64,000 nucleotides of DNA from NCBI RefSeq assembly GCF_021184045.1, contig NZ_CP073710.1, positions 620,001 through 684,000 on the forward strand, written 5' to 3'. Source of the DNA: Methanococcoides orientis (GTDB lineage: Archaea; Halobacteriota; Methanosarcinia; Methanosarcinales; Methanosarcinaceae). Below, piece by piece: positions 37,201-46,233 of the stretch; position 1 is the first letter of the stretch; every line of letters starts with the position of its first letter. Under the pieces are notes generated by a model, which was not told where the DNA came from, searched no databases, and saw nothing but the letters and a program-made list of their open reading frames with translations. The translations under genes were made by a program, and so were the position numbers.

Positions 37201-39402
37201 ATTGTTAATACTTGGAATGACCTCAAGGTATGAAGCACCGATGTTGTCTTTTCCTGCTCCATGGTTATAGTAAACGACAACTGCCTTCTTTTCGGATTCA
37301 TCTTTTAGAGCAAGTTCTGTCTGTGCTTCAGCTCTGTCCACAAGCCAATCTATCTGACTCTCAACAGGAACGTAAATATCATTTCCCTGAGAATCAATTT
37401 CTTCTGATGCGATCATGATCGGATCGATCCAGCCCCATGACTCTGGCCTGTAGATCCTCAACATATTAGTGTTTGGTAGTGGATTAGTCGCTTCCTGCCA
37501 CTCTGTTAGGTTCATGTAGCTATTGAGTACTGTGTTCATGACCGGTACACCCAGTCCGTCGATGTCAAAGTACTGGCTACGATAAGTGCTTGAAAGTATC
37601 AGGTCAACTTTGGTTTCAGGGCTGTAATTAAAGAATGGGTCGGAAGGTTCCGTTTTGGCACTATAGCATGCGATGACATTCATTCCTCTTAGTTCCAGCT
37701 TTTCAATTATGTCATCATAAGCTGCCATATCATCCGGATAATAGGAGGCATAAAATGTCATACCAATGGTTGGAGCATCCACATCAAAGGAGTGTTCTGC
37801 TGGATCCCTGTTGCTGTACCACTCGAAGTATTCACTGGCATTGTTAGTGAAATGTGGTGCAGGCATGCCGGGATGGTAAATTGCCCTATCTGAACCTATG
37901 GGCTCTTCAACTTGCAGGTCATTGCGATCGCCAAGTGTGGTTGCCAGGAAGAATATTAGATTATCAAAGTTTGACTCATCTATAGCACCATATATCCAGT
38001 AATCCTGCAGCTCGTCTTCGAATTTGTCTTCACTGGAAAAGCTTTCTGGAACTACATAGTTTTCATTTAGGAGTGTATTGTAACCTACAACGATTGTTCC
38101 GTTTGCAATTGCCTCATCGATATTATCCGTGATCAATGAAGCAGTATCTGAGAACATGTTAACGTAGATGATATCCATCTCCGTAAAATTGACATCACTT
38201 TCAATTGTTGATGGTAAATAATATGAAACCGTTATGTTGTAGTCAGGATTGCTGTTTATCCTTTCAACTACACTGTTTAATTTTGCAGAATAGCTTTCAT
38301 AACCTGTTATTATGGAAATATTAAGGTGATGATCATTTGCACCTAGCTTTTCTTTTAGCAATAGTACTGTGGTGTATGGATGGACCTCTTCTGGAGCATC
38401 CTTTACTTTCTTATATGTTTGACCTGATACTGATGATCTGTTAAGCAAGCTCATCAAGTATTCCATTTCTGTTGCATCAATATTCCTGCTACTGGTATTT
38501 AGATATTCAAAACAATCAGAATTTGCTATACTGATATCAACTTCTGCTTTACGCCATGTATTATCCTCTGATTTGTTTATTCCAATTAGTGTGTAGTCAC
38601 CGTTTGGAATTCCGGTTAATGTGTAGTGACCAGTCAAACTACTGGTTGTGTTGGCAACAAGTTCGTTTGTAGTTGAATCAAACAATAATACGGTGGTGTA
38701 TGGATGTACCTCTTCTGGAGCATCCTTTACTTTCTTATATGTTTGACCTAATACTGATGATCTGTTAAGCAAGCTCATCAGGTATTCCATTTCTGTTGCA
38801 TCAATATTCCTGCTACTGGTATTTAGATATTCAAAACAATCAGAATTTGCTATACTGATATCAACTTCTGCTTTACGCCATGTATTATCCTCTGATTTGT
38901 TTATTCCAATTAGTGTGTAGTCACCGTTTGGAATTCCAATTAGTGTGTAGTGACCAGTCAAACTACTGGTTGTGTTGGCAACAAGTTCGTTTGTAGTTGA
39001 ATCAAACAATAATACAGTGGTGTATGGATGGACTTCTTCTGGAGCATCCTTTACTTTCTTATATGTTTGACCTGATACTGATGATCTGTTAAGTAAGTTC
39101 ACCAGGTATTCCATTTCTGTTGCATCAATATTCCTACTACTTGTATTTAGATATTCAAAACGATCAGAATTTGCTATACTGATACCAACTTCTGCTTTAC
39201 GCCATGTATTATCTTCTGATTTGTTTATTCCAATTAGTGTGTAGTTCCCATTTGGAATTTCAGTTAATGTATAATCTCCATTCAGATCACTAGTCGTATT
39301 CGCAACGACCGCCATATTATCATAACTTCCTGCCGATACCACTGGCATTGCAAGTGCCAGCAACAAAAGTATGCTTAAAGCTAATATGCCGTATTTTTTC
39401 AT
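34219..39402 (-). CDS. Extracytoplasmic CobN/Mg-chelatase H-like protein with N-terminal tandem repeats
   Basis: A 1727-residue protein. A signal peptide covers residues 1-24 (MKKYGILALSILLLLALAMP). Three tandem repeats of 108 residues each occupy about 25-345, each with NGDYTLIGINKSEDNTWRKAE, DATEMEYL and KDAPEEVHPYTTVLL. The CobN/BchH core follows at about 360-1630, with VINMGRHGTVEWLPGKE-like text, YPYVMDGVGEGMQAKRRGNA and GRPRIDVLVQISGLYRDSFP. A Ser/Thr-rich linker, one helix (about 1702-1720) and a FRRQRL tail end the chain. CobN inserts cobalt into a corrin ring in the cytoplasm with CobS/CobT. Here the core should lie outside the membrane, so a chelatase reaction is doubtful; metal or tetrapyrrole binding is possible. 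The start at 39402 follows GGTGG. Confidence 0.85.
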   Translation of the reverse strand: MKKYGILALSILLLLALAMPVVSAGSYDNMAVVANTTSDLNGDYTLTEIPNGNYTLIGINKSEDNTWRKAEVGISIANSDRFEYLNTSSRNIDATEMEYLVNLLNRSSVSGQTYKKVKDAPEEVHPYTTVLLFDSTTNELVANTTSSLTGHYTLIGIPNGDYTLIGINKSEDNTWRKAEVDISIANSDCFEYLNTSSRNIDATEMEYLMSLLNRSSVLGQTYKKVKDAPEEVHPYTTVLLFDSTTNELVANTTSSLTGHYTLTGIPNGDYTLIGINKSEDNTWRKAEVDISIANSDCFEYLNTSSRNIDATEMEYLMSLLNRSSVSGQTYKKVKDAPEEVHPYTTVLLLKEKLGANDHHLNISIITGYESYSAKLNSVVERINSNPDYNITVSYYLPSTIESDVNFTEMDIIYVNMFSDTASLITDNIDEAIANGTIVVGYNTLLNENYVVPESFSSEDKFEDELQDYWIYGAIDESNFDNLIFFLATTLGDRNDLQVEEPIGSDRAIYHPGMPAPHFTNNASEYFEWYSNRDPAEHSFDVDAPTIGMTFYASYYPDDMAAYDDIIEKLELRGMNVIACYSAKTEPSDPFFNYSPETKVDLILSSTYRSQYFDIDGLGVPVMNTVLNSYMNLTEWQEATNPLPNTNMLRIYRPESWGWIDPIMIASEEIDSQGNDIYVPVESQIDWLVDRAEAQTELALKDESEKKAVVVYYNHGAGKDNIGASYLEVIPSINNLLNAMDDAGYQVNESEIPNETELVDLFLTQGTNIGTWAPGKLEELVDTDKVELIPEETYNGWFDALPEERKQEVIDMWGEAPGEIMVHEDENGNKFIVIPKIEISENVILAPQPTRGWLQDNDAIYHAGELPPHHQYIAFYLWLQNEFDADVMINMGRHGTVEWLPGKEFGLFRDEWPAIMTGDIPVVYPYVMDGVGEGMQAKRRGNAIIIDHLIPPVVMSGSYGNYTTLNQKIGQYNTLSSDPSMQEARYKEIVNLTLELHLDERVDMSLSQDNATRDEFLDELDDVLRELRTTSMPYGLHILGTSPQDEQLNEMVCSMLGNDFKEEVALYNTSENASVSLLDLVLNQGIGSTDAQEQVLGVGNSSVKMDAYLSDSVEYANTLSQSENETQQVINAMDGKYIAANLGGDPILRPDTLPSGMNFYASDEQIIPTPHAWKLGMDLANETIDIYMAENNGEYPRKVAFVLWAGESTRHEGVMEAEILYLLGVKPVWDGTKVVDVELIDSSELGRPRIDVLVQISGLYRDSFPHKVELIDKAVYLAYNAPDNGYKEDEERPTPEYIPYDPAENTNYVRENTNNIYNGLNATFQNETASMTISLLRIFGPEDGAYGTGMANAISASDTWEDNTALADLYMERMSHAYGEYVWGESIEDIVSQWDVADSSVDNKEVFEDNLEDVEAILHSRSSNTYGALDTDDFFQYMGGLMLVVGEASGTTPDTYIMNLQNPDAETIETLKTYLSREIVTRYLNPSWIEGMQQHGFEGAGAMGDFIENLWGWEAVCPDLIDEHVWDSVYETYMTGENADWIKENNPYAYQSMNARMIETARKGNWDASDEVLKSLIKDYVESVAENGVTCCHHTCGNPSLDQFISGQISLLGVDVDRDTLEKYNELMQEATHRYPETSASSKSSSNTPSANIVNTTSTNTDTAGYGTATEQGSAVDDNYVEGYEMTKETTSEENASSSGFSGSDVIATAVVLVAVGTIIYGFRRQRL
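38371..39340 (-). repeat. 324-bp tandem repeats within the CobN-like gene, three copies
   Basis: The marker GGTGTATGGA recurs at 38371, 38695 and 39019, exactly 324 bp apart, which keeps the reading frame (108 codons). The two downstream copies (lower coordinates) differ by only a few bases; the third, nearest the start codon, is more divergent and truncated by the signal peptide end. The repeats may bind cell-wall or a surface ligand. Confidence 0.9.
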
Positions 39403-39465
39403 ATATCTACCACCAATAATGCAGCACATTCTGTCAACAAGTGCAGCTGACCGAATGGCGTGCAT

Positions 39466-40150
39466 TTAAACCTTCAAATATTTTGAATCAGGCTGTTTCA
39501 AATTCACTTAAGATAGTGTAAATCAACTTGTTTTAAAAATCCAAAAAAATTAGCATATTTTTTATTCCTGAGTCTGGGAGAACCTGGATCACACGATTGT
39601 TGTTGGAGTTCTACTTTTATTCATTATATGGTAGGAAATATGATTGACATTTTTTTGATTTTTCATTAGCGAATTACTTATCTAAAGATAAATTGAATTT
39701 ATGTTTGTAATTATACTAATATATAAAACAACAAAAACGTTATTTTATTTTAATATAATTACATTTAAAACATTGAGGCATATTTATGTCTCATATGTTT
39801 TCATAAGTAGAACGAATTATCCTATATAAGTTTGCTGAATGTGCAACTATTATTATCTTTAATGCTAATGTTACAATAAGTCTAATGCTTATTGGTGTCT
39901 TTTTTAAAAATATGATGTACTTTGCAATTACTTTGATTCATAATCTATAAATAAAATAAAACATTTAATTAAAGCTGCTTTTATTTGTATAACTAAATAT
40001 ATCTCGAATGATTACATTAAGATAATTCTGTATCTGTAAATTAAGTCTTTTACTGGACACTTCAGGTCAAAAAACAGTATCTTATCAAGCATTATACTAC
40101 AAATATTCTTAAGTAAGAGAATCTTCGGCAAGTATCAATGCTGGTGAATG
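39466..40150. other. Gene-free AT-rich stretch upstream of the CobN-like gene
   Basis: About 700 nt of very AT-rich DNA with no supportable gene on either strand. Several TATA-like runs are present, but I could not single out one promoter. The A+T content and length are unusual for this window and could hold regulation of the CobN-like gene. I see no repeats or RNA structure. Confidence 0.4.
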
Positions 40151-40181
40151 AATTGCAGTATAAGATAAAAAGAAAAAGAGC

Positions 40182-40201
40182 CTGAACTTTTGTTCGTTCA
40201 G
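40182..40201 (-). terminator. Terminator overlapping the stop codon of the acidic lipoprotein
   Basis: CTGAAC-TTTTGTTC-GTTCAG forms a 6-bp stem; on the minus strand it is followed by CTCTTTTTCTTTTTA. The stem includes the TGA stop at 40198-40200. Confidence 0.55.
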
Positions 40202-40449
40202 ACCTCTTCAATAGTCAGGTTCTCATCCTCATCAAGTTCCATGAGTGTAGCTTCCAGTTCGTCAAGATCACTTTCGAGATCCTCGATCTCCGAATCGGTT
40301 AGTCCGACCCCTTCTTCTGCAAGTATCTCATCTGCAGTTGGTGCTTCGGCATCAACCACCTCTTCTGCAGGCTGGTCGTCAACACAACCTGAGAAGGTGA
40401 GTCCTATCAGCAGGATCGCGATAATTCCAATGTGCTTAAAGCTGACCAT
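40198..40449 (-). CDS. Small acidic lipoprotein
   Basis: An 83-residue protein with a lipoprotein signal ending LTFSGC (Cys 22). The mature part is extremely acidic and helical (TDSEIEDLESDLDELEATLM). It begins 2 nt after the stop of the secreted protein at 40452, so both come from one mRNA. No family is recognised. It may pair with its neighbour on the cell surface, which is inference. Confidence 0.7.
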   Translation of the reverse strand: MVSFKHIGIIAILLIGLTFSGCVDDQPAEEVVDAEAPTADEILAEEGVGLTDSEIEDLESDLDELEATLMELDEDENLTIEEV

Positions 40450-40451
40450 GA

Positions 40452-41762
40452 TTAGTCCTCCTGTGGCTTATTACTTTCATCATTTTGGCCGGATGTATCA
40501 GCTCCTTTCACACCTTCAGTTCCTAAATCAGCTGATATTTCTTCCTCAACGCCTTCGTCGTTAACCTCTTCAGCTTCTGAAACTTCTCCTGCAAACTCGG
40601 TCACAAATGCTTCAGCACCTTCACCAATCCGGTATGATCCCTCGCCTGAGAGTGAAGCACTTCCATCTCCTTCTGCAAAGACTGTTATGTCCTCACCGCG
40701 GATCATAATGGTAAGCCTGCTTCCCTTAATGATGGCATCGCCGGTGAAGTTGTGATATACAAAGGCATGGTACCCGTCTTCTGCTCTCTCTTCATTGACC
40801 AGTTCATATGTTCCGGTGACATCAATATATAAATCTCTGGCAAGGTCCTTGACAACAAGCATTGCATCTGTTGCGCTGATGGTAGCGTTCAGTTGTCCGG
40901 AAAGGACAATAGTTCCGTCTCCTTCTGCATTAAGAGGACCCTCGCCTGCCATGTTCACAAAACCTTTTCTGAATTGTTTCATCTCACGGAGTAGTTCCCT
41001 GAGCCTTTCGTTAGCTTCTCTGCTCTTCTTAATTGCCTCCTCAACATCACCTTTTTCCTGGAGTGATTCTGCTTCAGCTATCAGTTCATTATATTCAGTA
41101 AGCATTTCCTGAAGATCTTCGACATCCTCGCCGTTCTGTTCCATCTCTCTTATTTCATTCTGCAGGCGTTCAGATATACGATTGGTGTTGGCAATATGAT
41201 TTTCAAGTTTCTCACCAACTTTTACTGAAGTGAAGTCTCGAATATCCTTTATTGCATCCATCCAGAGCTTCTTTATATCTCTCATTGCATCTGAAAGCTC
41301 CTTTCTTGTCTCGGCTTCCTCAACAACTACTCTGGCAAGTTCGAATTCACCGATGTAACTGTTAATGGTCTCGTTCACGTCTTCAGGATAGTCGCCTTCA
41401 TCCCTTATGTTCTCGAGACGAAGTACCATGTAATCGATTGTACCATTGAGGTAAACTTTAGATGCGTCGATCATTTCTTCAGATGTAAGCTCACCTCTTA
41501 CCTGCTGCCTCTTTACCATCTGGAACTCATATGTCAGGTTGTTGTATTCCTTCTTTGCCTCCTGAATATTTATCCTGTCCTGCGTCCTTAATCTGTCTTG
41601 TTCCTGTAGGCCGAACGTTTCATTGGAATTGTTCATCTGCATTTTTCCGGGTGCAGCCTCAAATCCATTTACAGTATCTGCAAGTGCTGTTATGGGAAGT
41701 AAGCTGACCATCATCAGCACAGTAGCAATAATTGCAAAACCTTTAATCGTTCCTAACTTCAT
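40452..41762 (-). CDS. Secreted coiled-coil protein with C-terminal beta domain
   Basis: A 436-residue exported protein. The signal peptide ends about residue 29 (LPITALA). Residues about 50-270 are mostly charged helix with coiled-coil heptads (DRLRTQDRINIQEAKKEYNN; EYNELIAEAESLQEKG). Residues about 275-380 look like beta strands with alternating glycine (GEGPLNAEGDGTIVLSGQ; EGDGSASLSGEGSYRIGEG). The tail is acidic and disordered-looking. No anchor is seen, so it may be released or held by the lipoprotein downstream. The start at 41762 follows GGAGG; a GTG at 41777 overlaps that site. A TATA-like AGTATATATCC lies near 41818-41830. Confidence 0.7.
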   Translation of the reverse strand: MKLGTIKGFAIIATVLMMVSLLPITALADTVNGFEAAPGKMQMNNSNETFGLQEQDRLRTQDRINIQEAKKEYNNLTYEFQMVKRQQVRGELTSEEMIDASKVYLNGTIDYMVLRLENIRDEGDYPEDVNETINSYIGEFELARVVVEEAETRKELSDAMRDIKKLWMDAIKDIRDFTSVKVGEKLENHIANTNRISERLQNEIREMEQNGEDVEDLQEMLTEYNELIAEAESLQEKGDVEEAIKKSREANERLRELLREMKQFRKGFVNMAGEGPLNAEGDGTIVLSGQLNATISATDAMLVVKDLARDLYIDVTGTYELVNEERAEDGYHAFVYHNFTGDAIIKGSRLTIMIRGEDITVFAEGDGSASLSGEGSYRIGEGAEAFVTEFAGEVSEAEEVNDEGVEEEISADLGTEGVKGADTSGQNDESNKPQED

Positions 41763-42174
41763 TCCGGTTTCCTCCACTATTATGAAATTGACTTACAAAA
41801 CAATATTTGGGGTTATTGGATATATACTTACTTTGAAATTAATTTATTTAGATTACATGTTCTTAAAATTTACAGGTATTTTCAAACATAATTTTTCTAA
41901 TAAAACTTGATGACGGTTTATTTGCTAAAACTAAGCTCAAATAAAGTTTTTATTATAATTTAATAATCTACAGTCAGTTTACCTCTCGATTTCTATATTT
42001 TAGGTTTAATAAATTCCTCTTTATCATTTTTTTGTAAAACCCATCTTTTAAGGTTCAGTTCCCGAAGAACTGGAGTGGGAAGATGTTGGAATATTGAGAA
42101 ATTTTCTGTTGTTTAGTGATAGAAATGCTATTTTCAATTAAAAAAGAAAAAGTATGATGGGTGAATTAAAAGTA

Positions 42175-42203
42175 AGATGTGGGGGTCAAGGGCGCCCACA
42201 TCT
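42175..42203 (-). terminator. Terminator after secreted protein at 42221
   Basis: AGATGTGGG and CCCACATCT form a perfect 9-bp stem around an 11-nt loop, just past the stop at 42221. The minus-strand downstream side is T-rich. The rest of 41778-42174 has no gene; a weaker CAGTTC-CCGAA-GAACTG hairpin lies at 42056-42072. Confidence 0.6.
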
Positions 42204-42220
42204 GAGATGCTTTTTTAAAT

Positions 42221-43453
42221 TTATTTATTTTTACCTCCCTTCTTCTTTGATTGTGAATTTCCCATCACAATAGCATTGCTTTCCCCATAAAATTCCGTGC
42301 CTGCGGGATATACGCCTTCTTCAAATACACCCCTGATGTAGAGTGGGACAGAACCAGTCATATCATCACCACTACAGGAAGATTCAAGAAAGGCACCAAA
42401 GGTCACGGGTTCGCCGTGAACATCATACCCAAGTTGGGAACTAAACACATCACTTCTGACATACTGCAATACGAGATTGCCTGTTTCGGGGCTGATCTCA
42501 TATTCATCATGTTCATTCTTAAGATCGATAGCATTTTCTATTTTTATTGCACCTACTTTGTGTTGACCGGTTTCGTTATAAATTCCATCATCTTCAGTCA
42601 AAATAACCCCCAGCTCTATGTTCACAAGAAACTTGTCGTTCATATCCTGAACATCATATCGAGCATAATCGACTTCAAGAGTGTCTGCATCAGTACCGTT
42701 TGCGTTGTTTTTAACCTCCATACCAAACATAGGACATTTTGACTCCAGCATGATTGTAAGAGGCGAGACTAAAGCACTTACCACTACAGGTTCAGTTACA
42801 AGTTCGCATGCGGGTTCATTTGCATTTATAATCACAACTTCACTTGTAGGAACATCATTTGTCTCAGAGGTAGCTGCATGTTTTCCTTTATCTCCTCCTC
42901 CAGCCTTTTCAGGCATTTCTCCCTGAAGTTTTACATCGACAACCGAATCGGTTGCTTTGAATTTCACATCTCCGCTCTGATTTCCTTCAGTTTCCGGATA
43001 TGTGATTATACCTGTTACCTCAATTTTCAATGGGCTATCGAGGTCATCGGTAGGAGAGTTAGAATCTAATGTCACATTATATCTAGCGACCATAATTGCC
43101 AAAACGAAATCCCCGGTCGTTTCACTTCGTTTAATTTCGAAGCGGTCGAATTCCGTCTTACCGCTGAATATTATTCCACCAGTGCTGTTGGTAATTTCGG
43201 CATAGAACTCTGTTTCATTTAATCCCAATTCATCAGCCCAATCGGTATCATTTAGATACTCAAACGATGGATAGTTCTCTAAGCCGGGATCATATACATC
43301 CAATTCCAGCCAGGGACTGTTTGCACTTAACACAAACATATCCGGCATTACCTCCATTTCAACCTCAACTTCTCCCTCTTCCGCTGAAGCCACAGACAAG
43401 CTCATTAAGACAAGAGCCAGTCCAATACATATTACTATACTTTTGTCTCTCAT
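42221..43453 (-). CDS. Secreted protein of unknown function with basic C-terminus
   Basis: A 410-residue exported protein. The signal peptide ends at SVASA (about residue 24). The mature chain begins with acidic text and appears to be two beta-rich halves. Each has a SP(W/L)-type strand followed by an internal VARYNVTL or VDYARYDVQDMNDKF motif, suggesting an old duplication. It has several NxS/T sequons, no membrane anchor, and ends in a lysine-rich tail (SQSKKKGGKNK). I do not recognise a family; S-layer-associated proteins look similar. The start at 43453 follows GGGTGG. A TATA-like CTTTAAATATAAAC lies at 43483-43496, giving a very short leader. Confidence 0.6.
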   Translation of the reverse strand: MRDKSIVICIGLALVLMSLSVASAEEGEVEVEMEVMPDMFVLSANSPWLELDVYDPGLENYPSFEYLNDTDWADELGLNETEFYAEITNSTGGIIFSGKTEFDRFEIKRSETTGDFVLAIMVARYNVTLDSNSPTDDLDSPLKIEVTGIITYPETEGNQSGDVKFKATDSVVDVKLQGEMPEKAGGGDKGKHAATSETNDVPTSEVVIINANEPACELVTEPVVVSALVSPLTIMLESKCPMFGMEVKNNANGTDADTLEVDYARYDVQDMNDKFLVNIELGVILTEDDGIYNETGQHKVGAIKIENAIDLKNEHDEYEISPETGNLVLQYVRSDVFSSQLGYDVHGEPVTFGAFLESSCSGDDMTGSVPLYIRGVFEEGVYPAGTEFYGESNAIVMGNSQSKKKGGKNK

Positions 43454-43765
43454 ACGCACCACCCTTTAAATTTATGGAATCTGTTTATATTTAAAGCCGT
43501 GTAGGTAATTCCCCAATCCTACAACAAAATATTTTCAATTCCATGCCACCATTTACAATTAGATACCACCACCCTGCACAATACTCAATTATGCTATCAC
43601 TCACTATGTAAAATATTCACTTTTTACGCATAAATAATTTTCTTATTTTCTAAAAGTTAACATCGTTAACTCTTATTTACTAAATAAGTTATTGCTATTC
43701 TAATAAGGACTTTAATAAGCAAACATCGATTAACGTAAAGCTTCACTTCGATTTTATTATAAACT

Positions 43766-43775
43766 GGTATATAAG
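43766..43775 (+). promoter_or_regulatory. Probable promoter of the geranylgeranyl reductase gene
   Basis: GGTATATAAG is a good TATA box about 105 nt upstream of the ATG at 43875, predicting a leader near 75 nt. The 410-nt gap between the divergent genes has no ORF that I can support. Confidence 0.45.
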
Positions 43776-43874
43776 TTAGCCACAGGTGCCATATAATCTT
43801 AAATAAAATAAATCAATTGTAACTACCTTCCCCGATCATTAGAAATAAATAATCGGGACCTTTGGAGCAATATT

Positions 43875-45101
43875 ATGAAAGATCGGTATGATGTGATCGT
43901 TGTAGGTGCAGGACCGGCTGGTTCGATAGCAGCAACCACTGCTGCAAGGAAAGGACTTTCTGTTCTTCTTGTTGAGAAGCGACAGGAGATAGGTGCACCT
44001 ATAAGATGTGCTGAGGGTGTAAGCAAAATACGACTTCAACAGCATATTGAACCTGATGAAAAATGGATCTGCTCTGAAGTTAAAGGAGCACATATCATAT
44101 CGCCTAATGGTATTACCATTACGATGTCTGAAGAGAATGCCGGGTCTGAGGTCGGTTATGTTCTTGACAGGAAAGTATTTGATCGTTCACTTACAGAACA
44201 AAGTGCAGAAGCTGGTGCTGATGTTCTTGTAAAGGCAAGGGTAACCGGACTTATTATTGAGAATGGGGCTGTATGTGGCGTTCACCTGATGTATCACGGT
44301 GATATGCATATGATACGCTCCAGTATTGTCATTGGTGCAGATGGAGTTGAATCCAAGGTCGGCAGGTGGGCAGGTATCGATACATCCCTTAAGCCCTCAC
44401 AGGTTGAAACATGTGCACAGTTTCTTGTAAGTGGTTCTGGTATTAATCAGAATTTCTGTTATTTCTATATCGGAAATGAAGTTGCACCTTCAGGATATAT
44501 CTGGTTGTTCCCTAAAGGCGGTGACGTTGCAAATGTGGGTATCGGTATACTTGGGAACAAGGCCGGTATCAAGAGGCCGATAGACCTATTGACCGAATTT
44601 GTTGAGAATAATATCTCTGAAGGCAGGATCATTGAACGAGTTGCTGGTGCAGTTCCTGCAAGTGGTCCTATTGAGAGGACAATCGCCAGTGGATTGATGC
44701 TTGTAGGTGATGCTGCAAGGCAGTCCGACCCCTTTACAGGCGGCGGGATAAGCAATGCCATGGATGCTGGAATGATGGCGGGCGAGGTTGCAGCAAAGGC
44801 TATCGCATCCGGTGATGTTTCTGAGAATATGCTTCAGGAATACGAATCACTCTGGCGTGAGACTATCGGAAAGGATATTGGCAACAGCCTGATCGTGAAG
44901 GAAACATTCTTTAACCTGGCAGATGATGATCTCAACAGTCTTGCTGAATCAGTCAAGGATGTGGATTTCGATAAGATGGATTTCATTGTACTTGTGTCTG
45001 CATTGTTCAAGAGTAACAAGAAACTTCTCTGGAATCTCAGGCCATTGTTCACCCAGAAACTAAAACAGAAATTCTCTGCTAAGAGCATATTCAGGAAATG
45101 A
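43875..45101 (+). CDS. Geranylgeranyl reductase family FAD protein (archaeal lipid saturation)
   Basis: A 408-residue flavoprotein. The FAD-binding [10 protein letters not shown] lies at residues 11-20, followed by the E-K-R ribose-binding strand. The substrate motif [10 protein letters not shown] (YxWxFP) is near residue 213, and the second FAD motif [17 protein letters not shown] near 275. Family members reduce the double bonds of digeranylgeranylglycerol phospholipids to make saturated archaeol, with reduced ferredoxin or F420 as donor. CAEGVSK near residue 38 holds the conserved cysteine. The closest relatives by eye are Methanosarcina-type reductases. It is followed at 56 nt by the NMD3 gene, probably cotranscribed. 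Confidence 0.88.
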   Translation: MKDRYDVIVVGAGPAGSIAATTAARKGLSVLLVEKRQEIGAPIRCAEGVSKIRLQQHIEPDEKWICSEVKGAHIISPNGITITMSEENAGSEVGYVLDRKVFDRSLTEQSAEAGADVLVKARVTGLIIENGAVCGVHLMYHGDMHMIRSSIVIGADGVESKVGRWAGIDTSLKPSQVETCAQFLVSGSGINQNFCYFYIGNEVAPSGYIWLFPKGGDVANVGIGILGNKAGIKRPIDLLTEFVENNISEGRIIERVAGAVPASGPIERTIASGLMLVGDAARQSDPFTGGGISNAMDAGMMAGEVAAKAIASGDVSENMLQEYESLWRETIGKDIGNSLIVKETFFNLADDDLNSLAESVKDVDFDKMDFIVLVSALFKSNKKLLWNLRPLFTQKLKQKFSAKSIFRK

Positions 45102-45157
45102 AGTTTGTTGTATTGTACAAAAGACTAATATCCAACTACTGACCATTCACAACTCTA

Positions 45158-46219
45158 ATGAGCTTTACATTATGCCCAAAGTGTGGGGCAGAGACCAAAA
45201 GACTCTACAAAAACGTTTGTAGGAAATGCTTTTTAGAACAATTTACTTTAGCTGTGCTTCCGCTTGTCCTTCACACACGGATATGCTCCAAGTGCAATGC
45301 ACGATTTGACCGCAATAAATGGCGGGATGAAGGAGATCTTGAGGATATCGCCATAAGGACTGTTGAGGACGAGCTTTTTATCCACGATGAAGCGGACGAT
45401 GTTGAGGTCAGCATTGATCCTCGGGAGATGACTCCCCATCTCTACAAAGTAAGAGTGGGGATCGATGCCATGGTCGAGGGAGAACCACTGCATCAGGAGC
45501 TCAAGGCAGAGGTTCGCATCATACGTGAAGCCTGTGACAGGTGCAGCCGGATGGCAGGTGGCTATTTCGAGGCTATTCTGCAGATAAGGGCAGCAAACAG
45601 AATCGTAACTCCTGAAGAGATCGATTCCTGTAAGCTCATCTCTGCCGAGATGGTAGAGAAATTATGGAAAAAAGGAGACCGTTTTGCGTTCATTACGGAT
45701 TGCATTGATTCAAAGGATGGAGCTGATCTATATCTTGGTTCGGCAAATGCAGGCCGTCAGATATGCAAGTCCATTGTATCAGAAATCGGGGGGACCTTTT
45801 CAGAGTCTCCTACGCTTTACAGTCATAAAGATGGGAAAGACCTTTACAGAATTACTTTTTCCATGAGATTGCCTGAGTTCATGCCAGGTGATATCATTCT
45901 CTTTAAAGGAGATGTTATCGAGATCAGGAACTCCGGAAAGAACTCCAAAGGTATCTACCTTGCAACTGGTGCCAAGTTCCTCGAAGAAACTGAAAAGCTC
46001 AATGGTGCTATACGCATAGCCAACAGGGATGATGCAGTTGGTGCTGTTCTTGTAGCTGTGGAGGGCGATGATATAATGGTCCTTGATCCTTCTACTTATC
46101 AGACTATAACATTAAAGAAACCTATGTTCTTCTCATCCGAGTCCGGAAGTGAGATACCGGTGATAAGTACCGAGCAGGGACTTTTTGCTCTGCCGGAGGA
46201 CAGTGCACACAGGCTATAA
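45158..46219 (+). CDS. NMD3-family ribosome-associated zinc protein
   Basis: A 353-residue protein. The N-terminal zinc-ribbon cysteines are CPKCG and CRKC (residues 6-25) then CSKC and CDRC further on. The rest matches the archaeal NMD3 layout (an eIF5A-like and OB-like region, ending in LDPSTYQTITLKKP). In eukaryotes NMD3 binds the 60S subunit for export. Archaeal homologues are presumed to act in large-subunit maturation, which is inference. It is followed 14 nt later by the ATP-grasp gene, whose ribosome binding site overlaps its stop. Confidence 0.85.
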   Translation: MSFTLCPKCGAETKRLYKNVCRKCFLEQFTLAVLPLVLHTRICSKCNARFDRNKWRDEGDLEDIAIRTVEDELFIHDEADDVEVSIDPREMTPHLYKVRVGIDAMVEGEPLHQELKAEVRIIREACDRCSRMAGGYFEAILQIRAANRIVTPEEIDSCKLISAEMVEKLWKKGDRFAFITDCIDSKDGADLYLGSANAGRQICKSIVSEIGGTFSESPTLYSHKDGKDLYRITFSMRLPEFMPGDIILFKGDVIEIRNSGKNSKGIYLATGAKFLEETEKLNGAIRIANRDDAVGAVLVAVEGDDIMVLDPSTYQTITLKKPMFFSSESGSEIPVISTEQGLFALPEDSAHRL

Positions 46220-46233
46220 GGAGGTTATCTTTT

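Noticed and set aside
34219-39402. CobN-like gene as part of a working cobalt chelatase
   Set aside because: No CobS, CobT or ChlI/ChlD genes are in the window, and the signal peptide and C-terminal anchor place it outside the cell.
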